Numbered from the stretch's first letter, positions 1-11,937 are shown. The stretch: DNA of 64,000 bases from Xiphias gladius (GCF_016859285.1 NC_053406.1:11420026-11484025); one strand, 5' to 3'. Notes: generated from the sequence alone by a model not told the origin. Program-made: numbers and translations.

Positions 1-140
1 TCTGTGTCGAACGCCTGAGGCTGGTGACTGCGCCTCGCTCCCTGTCGGAGGTGCTCTACTGATCCTGAAGGGATTTTTTTTTTTTTTTTTTTTTTGGATT
101 AAGCTGGCATTTATTGTCTGCAGCTGAGAGAAGATGTACA

Positions 141-183
141 CGACACACACCAGTACACAGACACACACACACACCAGTACACA

Positions 184-235
<52 letters not shown>

Positions 236-236
236 A
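141..236. repeat. (CA)n microsatellite
   Basis: Imperfect CA dinucleotide tract interrupted by two CAGTA units, then about 50 bp of pure CA. Downstream at 240-410 an open frame with leucine/serine-rich, coiled-coil-like character (LNNILSDQLDKLR) continues; it may be a remnant of an unknown coding sequence. Confidence 0.9.
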
Positions 237-1030
237 CAGCCTGCTGGCTTGTCTCCCAGTTGGCTTCATTAAATAACATATTGTCAGATCAACTTGACAA
301 GTTGCGTGCGTCTGGGGAGGAGACAGCAAGAGTCAGTTCTGCATCTGTTACTGAGTCGCTGTCTCTTTTGCAGGAAAGAAGGGCAACAGAGCAGAGGATG
401 ATGCACACTCTAACTCAGCTGTCAGTCCTCCTCAACACACCAAAACACACTTGTATAGATCAGAGTCTGCGTGTCGAAGTCTGTTTCCCCATCAATTAAC
501 CATGACCTAACGTTGGTCCTAACCCTATCGTGGGGGGTAAACACTTTTCAAAGGGGGGGCAGGCTTCGACACAAGACTGGCTCTTTAATTGGTTACTCAT
601 TTGCGATTCTGATGAGGCATCCACTTTCAAGTCTGAAGAGGATGTATTAGAGGATGGATGTATTACGAGAACTTGCTATTATGTTCAAATATTGTGCCCC
701 ATTCATTCCAATGAGAGAGTATGTGCCCTTGTGTCTTGCTGTGACTGAAGCAGCTCGCTTCCTAATCTAATGGTCCCCAGAACTTAATTGTGGAGTGTTT
801 AGGACACTTAGAGACATGTATTTATCGTCTACAGCGTAATTGTATAAATGTAACTGGGAAAATCTCATGGGACCAGTTGGCATCACATGATCTGCAATTT
901 GGACTGTGGCCATTATACTAAATTCCCTTCAAAGCCTAGTGCTGTTCTTGGGGGCTTGAAGGATAGGGGGAGAGAGTTGATCATCTTAATCTACTGAGGA
1001 CACACTGCATCACTTTTGTAACAACTCCTA

Positions 1031-1316
1031 CACTCAGTTGTCAGTTTATTAGGTCCACCTAGGTAAAGCTAATGCAGTGTAATTCAGCAGTCCTGCAATA
1101 AATCCTCCCTTCATGAAGGTTATAATGTTCAGTTTGTGTTGAAACTGTCTCAGAGAGGTGTTGATTCAACTTTATGGTTATTTTGGAGGATGTCGTTTGT
1201 GGTGCTGTTGAATTGTATTGCGTTACATGGACAGGTTTTTTTAATTAATTTGTCCACTTTTGTATCACTGCGGGTAGGCTAAATACCAGAAACAACTCTC
1301 TGTATAATAAACAGGA
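1031..1316. repeat. percomorph interspersed repeat
   Basis: The segment containing gtcagtttattaggtcc, cctgcaataaatcc and aaataccagaaacaactctc matches, from memory, a short noncoding repeat common in percomorph fish. It has no coding potential. Confidence 0.55.
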
Positions 1317-2135
1317 TTTTAAAAAAGTGTTAGGGGACAGTTAAAAGTACACGCGCAAAAAAACAAACGTGTCACATTTAACCAAACACACACACCTCTC
1401 TCCTGCCACATACACTCATTCATTTGACAGCAAAAAGAAGACTAATCATTATAAGTGACAGTGAAATGATGGTGCCAGAGCAGAGGGTTATTAGAGGGGT
1501 GAATTACTGCTGAGTAAGAGTTACTTTGCCCTTTTTTACATTATACAATGGAGGGTAACATGACTCGCTGCTCCATTAAAGATAAAGATAGCAACGAGGG
1601 CAGACAAAAAGCAATAAAAAAAAAAAAAAAAAAAAACACACTAAACCACTCGGGGAAATGTAATGACTTTTCTCCCTATCCAGGACAGGGAGGGAAGTTT
1701 CACCGCCAGACACAAGGAAAATTAAAGAGCCAACGACACGGAGAGAAGTGCTCTGTTCATGAGGAGTGGCAGCGATAAAAACAGCAGTACGGCCTGCAGA
1801 TAAGTGGGCAGTCAGGAGTGCTTGAAAAATGAAGTGATTATTAGACTGCATTTAAGGAAACAGCAATGAAAAAAAAAAACAAGAAAGAAGCAGAGATGAA
1901 ACATGACTAGTCAAACAGATTTTTATCATCTTTAAATTGTTGCTGGTAGAGAGGTGTGTACATTTTGTCTTCAAAATTAATTCTGTGTTGTTCTGTGAAA
2001 AATATTTTTCTATTGCCTCCAGCTGCCCTATAGTTAGATGATACCCGACTTTTTCATTTTATGACATCCGTCAACAGGTGGCTGTGATGTGACCGGAAAC
2101 ATAATGGCATGCGCTATTTTAACTAGAGTGTACGG

Positions 2136-2345
2136 CCACGCTAACAACTGCGTGAAGCTGTATTAAAGCACGGAGGTGCTAACATGCTCACAATGACAAT
2201 GCTAACATGATGACATTTAGCAGGTACAGTGTTCACCATGTTCACCACCATAGTTTAGCATGTTAGCATGCTAACATTTGCTAATTAGCAGAGTATAGCT
2301 GAGGCTGACGGGAATGGCATTAGTTTTTCAGGTATTAAACTTAAG
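2136..2345. repeat. GCTAAC-rich percomorph repeat with palindrome
   Basis: Repeated words gctaacatg, ttcaccatgttcacc and ctaatttagca-like sequence mark a repeat widespread in percomorph genomes. It contains a perfect 14-bp palindrome GTTAGCATGCTAAC at 2262-2275. It is noncoding. Confidence 0.6.
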
Positions 2346-3979
2346 GATTGAACAGGCTGGATGGCAAACAGACTGAAAAGTTGTAATGTTTTTCAATTTA
2401 TGCCTTTATAGGCTGTTTATTTTACCACCAAAAAAAATGCAGATACTGCACTCTGCCTTTAGATAATCTTCACGATGCTCAGAGAAATTGCAATATATAC
2501 TAACGTGTGTTCTCTCAGCTTTCCTATCCATTTATCTAGTTTGTTTAAGAAAATTAGCTTTAGCTTCTTATTATTTACAGTCCATAACTCCAGTCTTTCC
2601 TACTACCATTGATATTCATACTGAAATCAGTCGAATACATTAATGTGCTATCTAATGTACACTCTTACTTTAGCTTAGCTGCCTTTCTATGACAGAGTGC
2701 AGTAAGTGAGGTGACGAGTCCTACAGCACACTACTGAACAACCTAACCTGGGCGTATACATCAAGTGAAACTGAATCAAATATATGATTTTCAGCAGCCA
2801 TAATGCACCTGCACTTGACTCTAGCGATCAATGTATAGAACATAAGTGGTTGGTGCTGAACGGTTCACATCCACTGCAGACCATCTCCCGTATCCTCCAT
2901 ATGTATCAGGCCTCACTAAGCCATCGCACCACCACCTCCTCGTGCACTTCCGACAGATCAAAAGACCAGATGATGTGCGATATGGAAATGAACAAAGTGA
3001 ATGGCCAAAAGCCCTCCTTCTTAAACCCAGCGCGGTCCGCCTCGTAACATCTAAGGACGTCAACATGAATAGCATTGATAGCTCAGTGATAATAGCTCAA
3101 AGGAGTCTCTTTTTTTTCTTCTTTCTTTTTTTTTTTTTTGCCAATAGATAGCTGCTGTATCAAGGATATCGGCAGGGTTATAAGCTGCCTGTTACCAAAG
3201 CTACATCCCCTGCTTTTATCAAACCATCTGTAACTAATTACATGAGTAGGCAGTCTGCAGCAGATTGCCATTTGTTTTCCAAGTGAACTGTGAAAACTGC
3301 AACACTTTACTTACTTATGAAAACCAGAGTCTGTTTTTCCACTTTGCCATGAAGAGTTTTTAAGAGGATGAACTCTTTCTACTTTGACACTTGATTAGCT
3401 TTCTCTTGCGCCACCTACAGGCCAAAATGTCACCTTTGCACACAAGATATATTATGATCTAAAAGACACATCTGCATCAGGCTTCAGAGCTGACGGTCTG
3501 TTTTGATTTTAATGATCCTACGCCCACAAAGAAACTGTTTATCGTAACATGTTTAGCCATACTAATAGTAAATCGTCAAAGGCAAATTTTCCTTGTGGGG
3601 TGCAATTGCAGCCTCTAGGGGACGGTAGTGTAACTTTATATAGTTTTCAATATCCTTAACTTTGACTTCAGTATCAGTACTGTGAGGTATTTTGAATGTA
3701 ACAAGGAGTTTTATTACAGTAGTGATCAGAAAACGAAACAAAAAATTGAAATACTACTTTATCCAGAAATAAAACAGAATCACAATCAGCTTTAATGGCC
3801 AGCTATGTTTGTGGATGCATGGAATTTCTACTCCGGTCAGCCAGTGGCTCTCAGTGTACTTAGACACAGTATCAATAACAATGTTCAGGGAGATACACAT
3901 GGACATGCAACGAACACAAGGACAACAAAGACGAGCAAGAGAAATAAACACATGATTTTGGTCAGAGGCACATGAGCAT

Positions 3980-4790
3980 AATGGGCACACACGTCCTCAC
4001 AAAATCTGATGTATTGCATTCATCCAGGACTGTAGCTGCAGCCTCAAAAACGCTCCAATCAGTGTAGTCAAAGCAGGCTCCGTTCGGCCATCTCCTCAGT
4101 CTTGACCACTGGCTTTGCAGATTTTATTTTCTACTTTTAAGTTGGGAGAAGATGAACCAGACAGTGATCAGAGAGTCCCATAGCTGCACAAGGAACAGAG
4201 CAATAGGTGTCCTTTAACTTGGTATATCAGTGGTCCTGTGTGTTTTTAACCCCGGTGAGACATTTAAAATTAAGTTTGTATTTTGGCAGTTCGTGCCTGA
4301 GGTTTGCTCTGATAAAGTCACCTAAAAATAATCAGGAGGGAGTCTGGATGTTTATGTTCCATGCTGGTGATCGGGTCAGCCTCACTAACACAGGCCTGAG
4401 GTGGGATGTAAATGCTGACCAGAATGAAAGAGGATAAGTTTCTAAGCTTGGACTCCACGTTTTTCTTAACACCATGACATCTTAACACCAGCCTTTGTTT
4501 ATGTAAAAGGTGATTCCACCTCGCCTTGTTTTCCCCAATCACTCTGTTAAACTCGGTGGAGACGAAAACCAGGAAACTGTAATGAGCTGACAGGATGGGC
4601 TCACCGAGCCAGCTTTAAGTGGAGCCCAAGGCAGCCGAGCGTGAAAAGTCTGAGCTTTGTCCTGTTGATGAGCAGTAGTTCATCCATTTTGTTGGCTAGA
4701 GAACGATGATTCGCCAGGTGAATGGATGGGAGTGGTGTTTGCGATCCCTGCCTGCGTCTCCTCCAAGCAGCATAGAGAGCTCATGTGCCT
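3980..4790 (-). pseudogene. non-LTR retrotransposon endonuclease remnant
   Basis: Read on the minus strand, fragments across several frames resemble the apurinic endonuclease part of a fish LINE: KARWNHLLHKQ-like, then VSIYIPPQACVSEA, then KHPDSLLI, and further on sequence matching the linker after the endonuclease. Multiple stops and frameshifts show that it is dead. The VxIPPxA motif is typical of these endonucleases. The LINE clade is not resolved. A 24-bp perfect inverted repeat flanks it (3954-3977 and 4779-4802). Confidence 0.65.
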
Positions 4791-4959
4791 CTGACCAAAA
4801 TCTCCATGACACCTGCATTCGTGAAAATGGGTGAAAAATTTTGGACTGTCAGGTGTTCAGCAGTTCCTCTCTAGTGAAAGTAATCATGTTCGTGTTGCAA
4901 AAGGTGGAACAAATTAACAACTAGAAATACCACCTCGTGGTTGAATGCCACCACCAACC

Positions 4960-5262
4960 AGTCAAGTTGCAGTTTATATCCATGTCTGTCCAGACTCATA
5001 TAATATATGTCGTGAAGACTTTGAAGGAATTTGATTTAAGAGTATTTTATCATAATTAGCCTATGAATTCTTGAGTTATGGCCATAAACATGGCCACCTT
5101 TGACCTCCAAAAAACTAATCAGTTCATCCTTGAGTTCAAGGGAATGGGAATTTGAAGAAATCGTTGCTGAGATATCATGTTTACAAGAATGGGGCGGACG
5201 GACGGACAACCCGGAAAAAAAATGCCTCCGGCCACAGCTGTCACCGGCGCAGAGGCATAAAA
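4960..5262. repeat. fish interspersed repeat (gacggacggacaac-type 3' end)
   Basis: The block tttgacctccaaa... through gatatcatgtttacaagaatgg, gacggacggacaaccc and aatgcctccggccac is one that I recognise as an abundant acanthomorph repeat ending in a G/C-rich hairpin-like module. It is noncoding. Confidence 0.6.
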
Positions 5263-5867
5263 ACAGTAAAAGCACCAGAGAGCTAAGAACTCAGCCAGCC
5301 ATCTGTGGCATCAAGAGTGAAGCAGAAGAGACGAAGGACTGAAAATAATAAAGTAAAGGAGACATAAAAGAGAAAAGCTTTTTAAAGAAATTATAGATTC
5401 TTTTAGAGGACCAAGATACGAAGGCATCAATATAATGTGATATCTTGACATAATGACATAATGTTGTTTATCTAATCTAAACTGTAATATTAAATGTAGA
5501 CAGAAACTTGCTTTTATTCTTGTTATTTCTAGACTGCAAAACCAGTCCCAGTTTGGTGATTTAGCAAAGTTTAAGACATTGAATCTTTCTAAAACTGGTT
5601 CCTATAGTAACTTTCCAATGATCCTCTGCTATCCAGGTGTCTATTCCGAACCTTTATCTAACAGCTTAATAGCCAATTAGAAATTCAGTGATATCACTGG
5701 CCAAGAAATATTATTTACTTATGTGTTTTCACATTTAATTACATCTTCTAATTAGCAAACTTTCAAGCTAGTTTAATAGTTTAATGATCAGTCCCTGCCC
5801 CTCACGCAGACTACAACCATGTGTCATTTTAACATGTGTCATTTTAACATTAATATTGTCTTGATTT

Positions 5868-6108
5868 TAGAGCTGAAACAGTTAATTAATTAGTCTGTTG
5901 ACAGAAAACTAATCAGCAACAACTTTGATAATCAATTAATTAGGAAAAATAATTTATCAAGAAAAATGCCAAACGTTTTCTGGCTCCAGTGTCTCAAATG
6001 TGAGGATTTGCTACTTAATTTTCTCTGTTTTATATGATTTTAAATTGAATATTTTTGACTAAGATTAATCAATAATGAAAATAATCATTGGTTGCAGCCC
6101 TACCTGAT
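5868..6108. repeat. MITE-like fish repeat with inverted ends
   Basis: It starts agagctgaaacagttaatt and ends aatcattggttgcagccct, so the ends are rough inverted complements (agctgaaac / gttgcagcc). ATTAATC words fill both sides. This agrees with a non-autonomous DNA transposon family very common in percomorphs. Confidence 0.6.
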
Positions 6109-6466
6109 TTCATAACTACTTCATAAAAGACACTGTGGAACACCAGCAAAGGCCATATGGAGGATTTCTGAAAATATGGCACAATTTACTGACCGCTGCG
6201 TTCAAAAGAATTGCTTCAGTAAATAGAGCAATAAAAAGAAGTCCCTCTGTAGCAAGGGGAGAGTAGAGTCCACGGACTCACATACATAAATATACATATT
6301 TATACAGAATCATATTCCTCGTAGCTTCTATCTTCCCTCTGACTAACAAGCCAGGGATATCAAAGAGACCAAGGGCTGGTGATGAGCTTTGAGCTCTGCT
6401 TAATTGGATACAGCTCGGGCTGAATCTGTAGCAGGGGAGTGAATGGCCCTGGGAGAGAGCTGACCT

Positions 6467-6580
<114 letters not shown>

Positions 6581-7129
6581 TCCCCTTTCTCACAATTAGG
6601 ATGAAACAGCTTCAGGACTTGGCTTTGTTTTATTTCACTGAGTTCTGTCAGAAAGAGAATTGTTTTTGGTTGCAACTACTTGTGTGTGGGAGGGTTGTTA
6701 CATCCAGCCTAACTGGGGAAAAAAAAAAAAAAAATCTGTCATTACTAAAGGAATGTCACTTTCTGCTTGACACTCTTTTAAACTGGCAGGATTGCAATTG
6801 AAAGGATCTTGGATGTAAATTGCAAGTTTATCGCTGCATTTCCATCTCAACATCTACTTAACATCTTTAGTCTGCTACTGAGTCTTGTGAAGACAAGAAA
6901 TCTGCCAAGTGCGCCATAATTTACCTTGTGCATCTACTCCTTTGATCATATGCCAACATACTGCTGCTTTATCCAGATTTAGAAAACTAGTAAATTACCT
7001 CTTCCGCTACTAGTTTTCTCAACTTGCTTAAAATGTCCGATCACATTCAACATCTATCTTCTTGCAGAGAAATTAATATCTGTATCAATACAAGTACATA
7101 TAACAAGTAAGGCATCTAGGTTAAAGAAA

Positions 7130-7575
7130 TGGGTCAGCGTGTTGGTAAAGGTGCTTATTTGCTTTCTTGCCAAGAGTTAGGTAAGGCAAATTGATACCAC
7201 TCTTATGTCTCTACAGTAAATATGAAGCAACCGCCAGCAGCTGGTTGGCTTATCTTGGCATAAAGACTGGAAACCGGAGGAAACAGTTAGCCCGTACCTG
7301 GACAGTTTTAAGTTTTGGTGTGTGTACGGATGAATTAAAAGAGATATAGTGGGTTAATAAGTGAGCTTTAGAGGTGCTGGAAGGTGCGGTTTCGGACAGA
7401 GCCAGGCTAGCTGTTTCCACATGTTTTCATTCTTTATGCTGAGCTAAACTAACTGGCTGCCGGCTGTAGCTTCATACTTCCTGTACGGCGAGCAAGATTA
7501 AACTTGTCATCAAACTCTCAGCAAGAAAGTGAAATGATCTTATTTTTCCAAAATATCAAACTACTCCTTTGATGT
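7130..7575. repeat. percomorph interspersed repeat
   Basis: Blocks such as gataccactcttatgtctct, ttggcataaagactggaaac, tttatgctgagctaaacta and gctgccggctgtagcttcat belong to a familiar percomorph repeat. It is noncoding and imperfect. Confidence 0.6.
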
Positions 7576-8896
7576 GTTCTTACACAGAGTCAGAAAAGGG
7601 AAACCAAACGAAAATCACAGTAAGAACCCTGAAGACTTAAGAGGATGCTTATAAAACGGTGAAACAGAGGAACTGAGAGGAGCGAGAGGTGTTGAGAGAA
7701 GGAGAGGAGAGTGATGAGCAAAACTCTCAGCTGAGATTTTTCTTTTCTTTTTTTAAATCGTCATAACAAGGATCAAAAAGTTTCCAGTCCATCACGGCTC
7801 TGCCATGTTCTGTGTGAGCTTCTTAAATTGCAGCAGAACTGTCTGCTGCAGAAACAGCTAAATTACTTTGTGCTTCCTTAGATATATCACCTCTTTCATC
7901 ACCCTCAGTCCCACGTCCCCTCTCCAAATAACAGTAAAATTAAAAAAAACAAAAAAAAAAACATTCTGTGTTCATAATGCCAGGGCTGTAAACTTAAGTT
8001 CAGTGTGCAAATTCTGCTATGATCCACTGCTTTCATATAACTGAATGGCTGAGCAACCCAGCAAGAGCTCCCTGGACTCGCTTCATGACGGATGGTGGTT
8101 GCCACAGTCCTATTGTGTTGTAGGGCAAGTTACCAAATCCATCAGGGCACACAACAGGCCTTTCAATAATGAATAAACTAAAGGCCGAGAAGCGAATAAC
8201 ATCTTACAAGCTGCCTTCCGGAAAAATTGCAGGCTGATATTAAAACTCACCCAGTTTAACAAGTAGAGTGGGTTTTGTTTTCTGCTGGTGCCTGCTGCTC
8301 TGATTTTGCATTAGGCTGCTTTGATTCCTGCGGTATAGGAAAACACAGCCACGGGAGTAAAGCCACGAGGAAGGATTAGTAATTTAGCCAGATTATTTTG
8401 AAATGGTACAAAATATCCTGAAATCAACAGGTATGAGTTTGAATCCTAAACCTACTAGTTTTACAGATTCTGCTCGTTTTTTTGCTCTAATCCCACTTTG
8501 TGAAGGTTTGACACAGTATTTAAGATAAAAGAACAGAGAGGGAGGGAGGAGGGTGAGTACATGACACCCGTTTATGACAACCTTTCCTCACTAAACTCCA
8601 AATCCACATTACTCTTTTTAAGAAATGATCCATAGTTTTCCTCCTTCTCTTTTCCCCTAACTCATTTCTCCTCCTCCTCATCCTTTCCCTCTATCTCTTT
8701 CTTCAATCTATCCGGCTCCTCTCTCGCTGGACATCTGTGTTGTTGCGCATGCAGAGGACAGGGGATGCAAACCAGCACCATGCTAAGCCAATCAGGTCAT
8801 TTACCAGACCTCGATTGACTGTTGCTCCAGTTTCCATGGAGAAGAAAAAAAACCAGCAAGAGAGAAGCGAGGCAAAAAAATCAATGATTCCCCTCG

Positions 8897-8923
8897 GGCC
8901 CGGCCCGGAGACCGTGCCGGGCC
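8897..8923. other. GC-rich hairpin-forming inverted repeat
   Basis: GGCCCGGC at 8897-8904 and GCCGGGCC at 8916-8923 are perfect complements around an 11-nt loop. They stand out in an otherwise moderate-GC intron. Confidence 0.45.
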
Positions 8924-9324
8924 TGATCTTTGGCGCATTAGAGGGATAAAGCTGGAGTGGATGTTGTTGTCTCGGGATTTTACAGCAGCAGAGAACTGTG
9001 GGGTTTGTGCTCAAGGAGTGCCATTTTTTTTTTCCTCTTAGCATTAAAAGTCGGACCCAAAATTCCCCCCCCCCCATGCATGTGCTGTCCAGCCTCAGCT
9101 CAGGCTGTGTGACAACATCATCCTCTGTGGTTTGTGTGGAGCAGAGCGCAGTGAAGCAGGCTGCAGACTGCCTTCTATTCTGAGAGATGAAACCAGGACA
9201 GCCAAGGAGACGGGGATCAGGGTCCCTGGCTAAATGCTCCACTAAATGGCTTAAATCCTGATTGCACATCACCAGCATGATCACTGTACATATCTTCCAC
9301 GTGCATGCAGAAGATAAGCAAAGA

Positions 9325-9348
9325 TGGGGGGGTGGGGGGGTGGGGGGG
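9325..9348 (+). other. G-run cluster with G-quadruplex potential
   Basis: Three runs of seven G separated by single T at 9326-9348. A C11 run lies at 9065-9075 on the same strand. Four-stranded folding is possible but not shown. Confidence 0.5.
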
Positions 9349-10346
9349 TATGGCTGCCACCTGTTGGTGATTCTGCCAAAGTTTACCCAGTCACCTTGCC
9401 GTTTCTCTCCCTGATGCTGCAGCAGACCCATTTTATCCCCTCTGTTGCTGTGAGCGGATGTTCTCGCTCCCCTCTGCATGACTCACGGGCCTGGCTGCCC
9501 ACTGAGCCCATTGCTACTGCAGCTCCGCCACAGCCTGTTCATCGTGAGGCCCAGATGAATTTCATGCCGTCCAGCAGAAGAGCTGAGACCAACGAAGCGC
9601 TAAACGGAAACAAGCGAGGGCTGTGTCGGGACTTTCGACGTCCTTGAATTGGCAGAGGTGTAAAAAGAATCGACAGTAGGAAGGACAAAGGTGTGTAGGT
9701 CAAGTTCGTGACGGTGGTTTGTCTCTATTAGACCTTTAGACCTATTAGATCCTTATTGTCCTCCTTTAAACACAAACAATACAAATCATTTCCCACTGGC
9801 AATCGTCTCCTAACGCATTACCAAGTGCTACCAACCCAATGCAGCATTCCAATATCAGCAGCATCCATGCGTTATTCCGGGACGGGAAATGTGGGGTCTG
9901 GAGGAGCAGAATCGATGGATAAGGGGGACAAGGGATAAAAGCTGCGGTCAATCCCGTATCGTGCAAACTTCCAGCAAACAAAAACGCTCACTGCTCGAGA
10001 ACTAGCTTTAGGCCGACGCTCATAAATGAATTTAAGAATACAAGATGTTGTGGAACCTGCAACGCAAAAGCACTTACCTTGTGAGTGTCGAGGTGTTCCG
10101 GTGTATGACTCGACTTGATTTCACCCGATGATCAGCGTCCCAGATGTTGACAGATTCACCCGCGCGCGAGTTTTTACCTCGTACACATACAAATTGCGGC
10201 ACAGCACAGGAACACCTTCAACATCTGGACCTGCTGTGGCTTTGCACTATTTTTGGTTTGCGGCGCGAAGCAACACCAGGGACTCGTCTCCAAATTTACT
10301 CAACAACTCATACCTGACCCACAAACGTACAGTGCACATCCATATA

Positions 10347-10348
<2 letters not shown>

Positions 10349-10393
<45 letters not shown>

Positions 10394-10402
10394 GCGCGCG
10401 CG
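10349..10402. repeat. (CA)n(CG)6 tract
   Basis: CA repeats to 10390 run directly into CG repeats at 10391-10402, an alternating purine-pyrimidine stretch of 54 bp. It lies in dner intron 1. Confidence 0.95.
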
Positions 10403-10445
10403 TCTACAGTTCTCGCTGTGAGTTCTCGCTCACTCCTTGCCTCCT

Positions 10446-10459
10446 GTTGCCACAGCAAC
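10446..10459 (+). promoter_or_regulatory. RFX X-box-like site in dner intron 1
   Basis: GTTGCCACAGCAAC retains both X-box half-sites (GTTGCC and GCAAC) and differs from the consensus in the spacer. It lies about 0.7 kb downstream of dner exon 1 in the direction of transcription, between two (CA)n tracts. Confidence 0.35.
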
Positions 10460-10614
10460 GCAGCACTCCTCTAGGTGTCTCAGTGACAGCACATGCTCCC
10501 ATCAGAGGACCAGCCGCGGACGGCAGCGAGCCAGGACGCACCCTCACCTGCCACCATCGACTGCATGGCGACGCATGTAAATCACAGCGCTCAGATGATG
10601 CGGGTGTAGCGCAC

Positions 10615-10641
10615 ACAGACACACACACAGACACACACAGA

Positions 10642-10688
<47 letters not shown>
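10615..10688. repeat. (CA)n microsatellite
   Basis: Interrupted CACAGA units lead into about 45 bp of pure CA. It lies in dner intron 1, 0.4 kb from exon 1. Confidence 0.95.
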
Positions 10689-10690
<2 letters not shown>

Positions 10691-11127
10691 CGGGGTTGCA
10701 GCAGAATGATGACAGGTAGTAGTAGTGATGTTTAATACAAGACAATAGTAATAATGGCTCCCATTGACTCTAATATGCACAATACAAAATAAAAAGAAAC
10801 ACCAAACTGAAATAATTCCAACCGAAATAAAATTTTGAGGAAAATAAAGCTCTTTATTCTCTGCTTTAGAAAGTAATTAACACACGGACCGGAAGCCTGT
10901 TTTCTCTGCATTATGCATTTGTGTCTAAAGAAGCCTGAAGACCAAAATGATCGCACAAAGACACACACAAAAAGCCCCTTACATCCACTACCGCTTACTA
11001 TCTGTGTAATCTTTACCAAATGCTAAGTAATATGATAAGACACACACACACACACACACACACACAACTCAGCATTAATCCTCTGCTCATACATGTAGAT
11101 GCCATTAACAACGAAATGTTTTCATAC

Positions 11128-11484
11128 CTCACAGTTGCGTCCCGTGAAGCCCTGGCTGCATGTACAGGTGTACTCCCAGGTGTCCTCTGGCCTGCCAGCG
11201 GAGTGGAGGGCCAGGCAGAAGCCCCCGTTGAGGCAGGGTCGGCCTTCGCAGGGGTCCGGGCGAGGTGTGGCCCGGGTCGGGGTGGGCTCAGCCGGGGCCG
11301 GGGTGTCCGGGGCCAGCTGGAACGGGGAAGGGGCGGCCCCGATGCTGCTGCTGCCGCCGCTGCCGCTGCTCAGGAGCAGGAGGAAGAGTAGGAGGAGGAG
11401 AAGCAGGGGGGATGTTAAACGCCGTACAGTGTGTGTGGGACGGCAGCAGGGGACCGCCGGTACACTGCACACACTCGTCCTCAT
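11128..11484 (-). CDS. dner: dner exon 1: signal peptide and first EGF-like repeat (gene partial in window)
   Basis: DNER is a neuronal single-pass membrane protein with tandem EGF repeats that acts as a non-canonical Notch ligand. Only its first coding exon is here: 119 codons from ATG at 11484 to a GAG followed by a gtatga donor at 11127, phase 0. The sequence shows a 24-residue N-region, a hydrophobic leucine-rich core (about residues 25-38) typical of a signal peptide, a low-complexity Ser/Pro/Thr linker, then six cysteines at 79, 84, 90, 107, 109 and 118 in EGF spacing, with the motif CLNGGFC and a closing GFTGRNCE. Human DNER has the same design: a short leucine-rich signal, then an EGF repeat ending in a similar GANC motif. 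The neighbour trip12 also adjoins DNER in human, which supports the call. The remaining exons must lie left of position 1, because I found no second EGF exon in 1-11127. Another EGF-type surface protein is the only realistic alternative. Confidence 0.88.
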
Positions 11485-11614
11485 CCTGATCCTCTTACTC
11501 TTCTCTCTCTCTCTTTTTTTTGTTTATTTGTTTTGTGAATCTTTCTCCTCAGAGCTGCTGTTCGTGCTGACCGGGCTCAGCAGCAACTGAGAGGTGTGTG
11601 AGCGGCTGTCTGCG

Positions 11615-11637
11615 CGTGTGTGTGTGTGTGTGTGTGT

Positions 11638-11702
<65 letters not shown>

Positions 11703-11705
11703 GAG
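11615..11705. repeat. (GT)n(AG)27 compound microsatellite
   Basis: Alternating GT at 11615-11639, then 27 AG units at 11641-11694. On the dner transcript strand this is a CT then AC tract about 130-220 nt before the start codon. Confidence 0.97.
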
Positions 11706-11872
11706 GAGGAGGCTGTTGATGTTGAGCCTCAGCTGTGTGCAGGGAGAATGACTGACTGGCTGATGGTGAGGAGGCTGAGGGAGAGAAGGTAGGGATGCAG
11801 GAGGGGAAGGGGAGGGCTCTCGGCTCTTTTTTGTCTCTGAGTCACAGTGACGACGATAGCTGACGCCACTCT

Positions 11873-11894
11873 CACACACGCGCGCGCGCGCACA

Positions 11895-11937
<43 letters not shown>
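11873..11937. repeat. (CA)3(CG)6(CA)n alternating tract
   Basis: CACACA, then CG repeats at 11879-11890, then CA to 11937, a nearly unbroken alternating purine-pyrimidine run of 65 bp upstream of dner. Confidence 0.95.

Noticed and set aside
1..62. Short open frame at the left edge ending in TGA at 60-62
   Set aside because: About 20 codons cut by the window edge, followed by a T run. Not enough to name a gene, and opposite to the dner strand.
8703..9479. 258-codon open frame on the minus strand
   Set aside because: No domain, no family resemblance, odd composition (Pro and Phe runs from homopolymers), and no splice context that would join it to dner. Probably chance openness in a GC-richer stretch.
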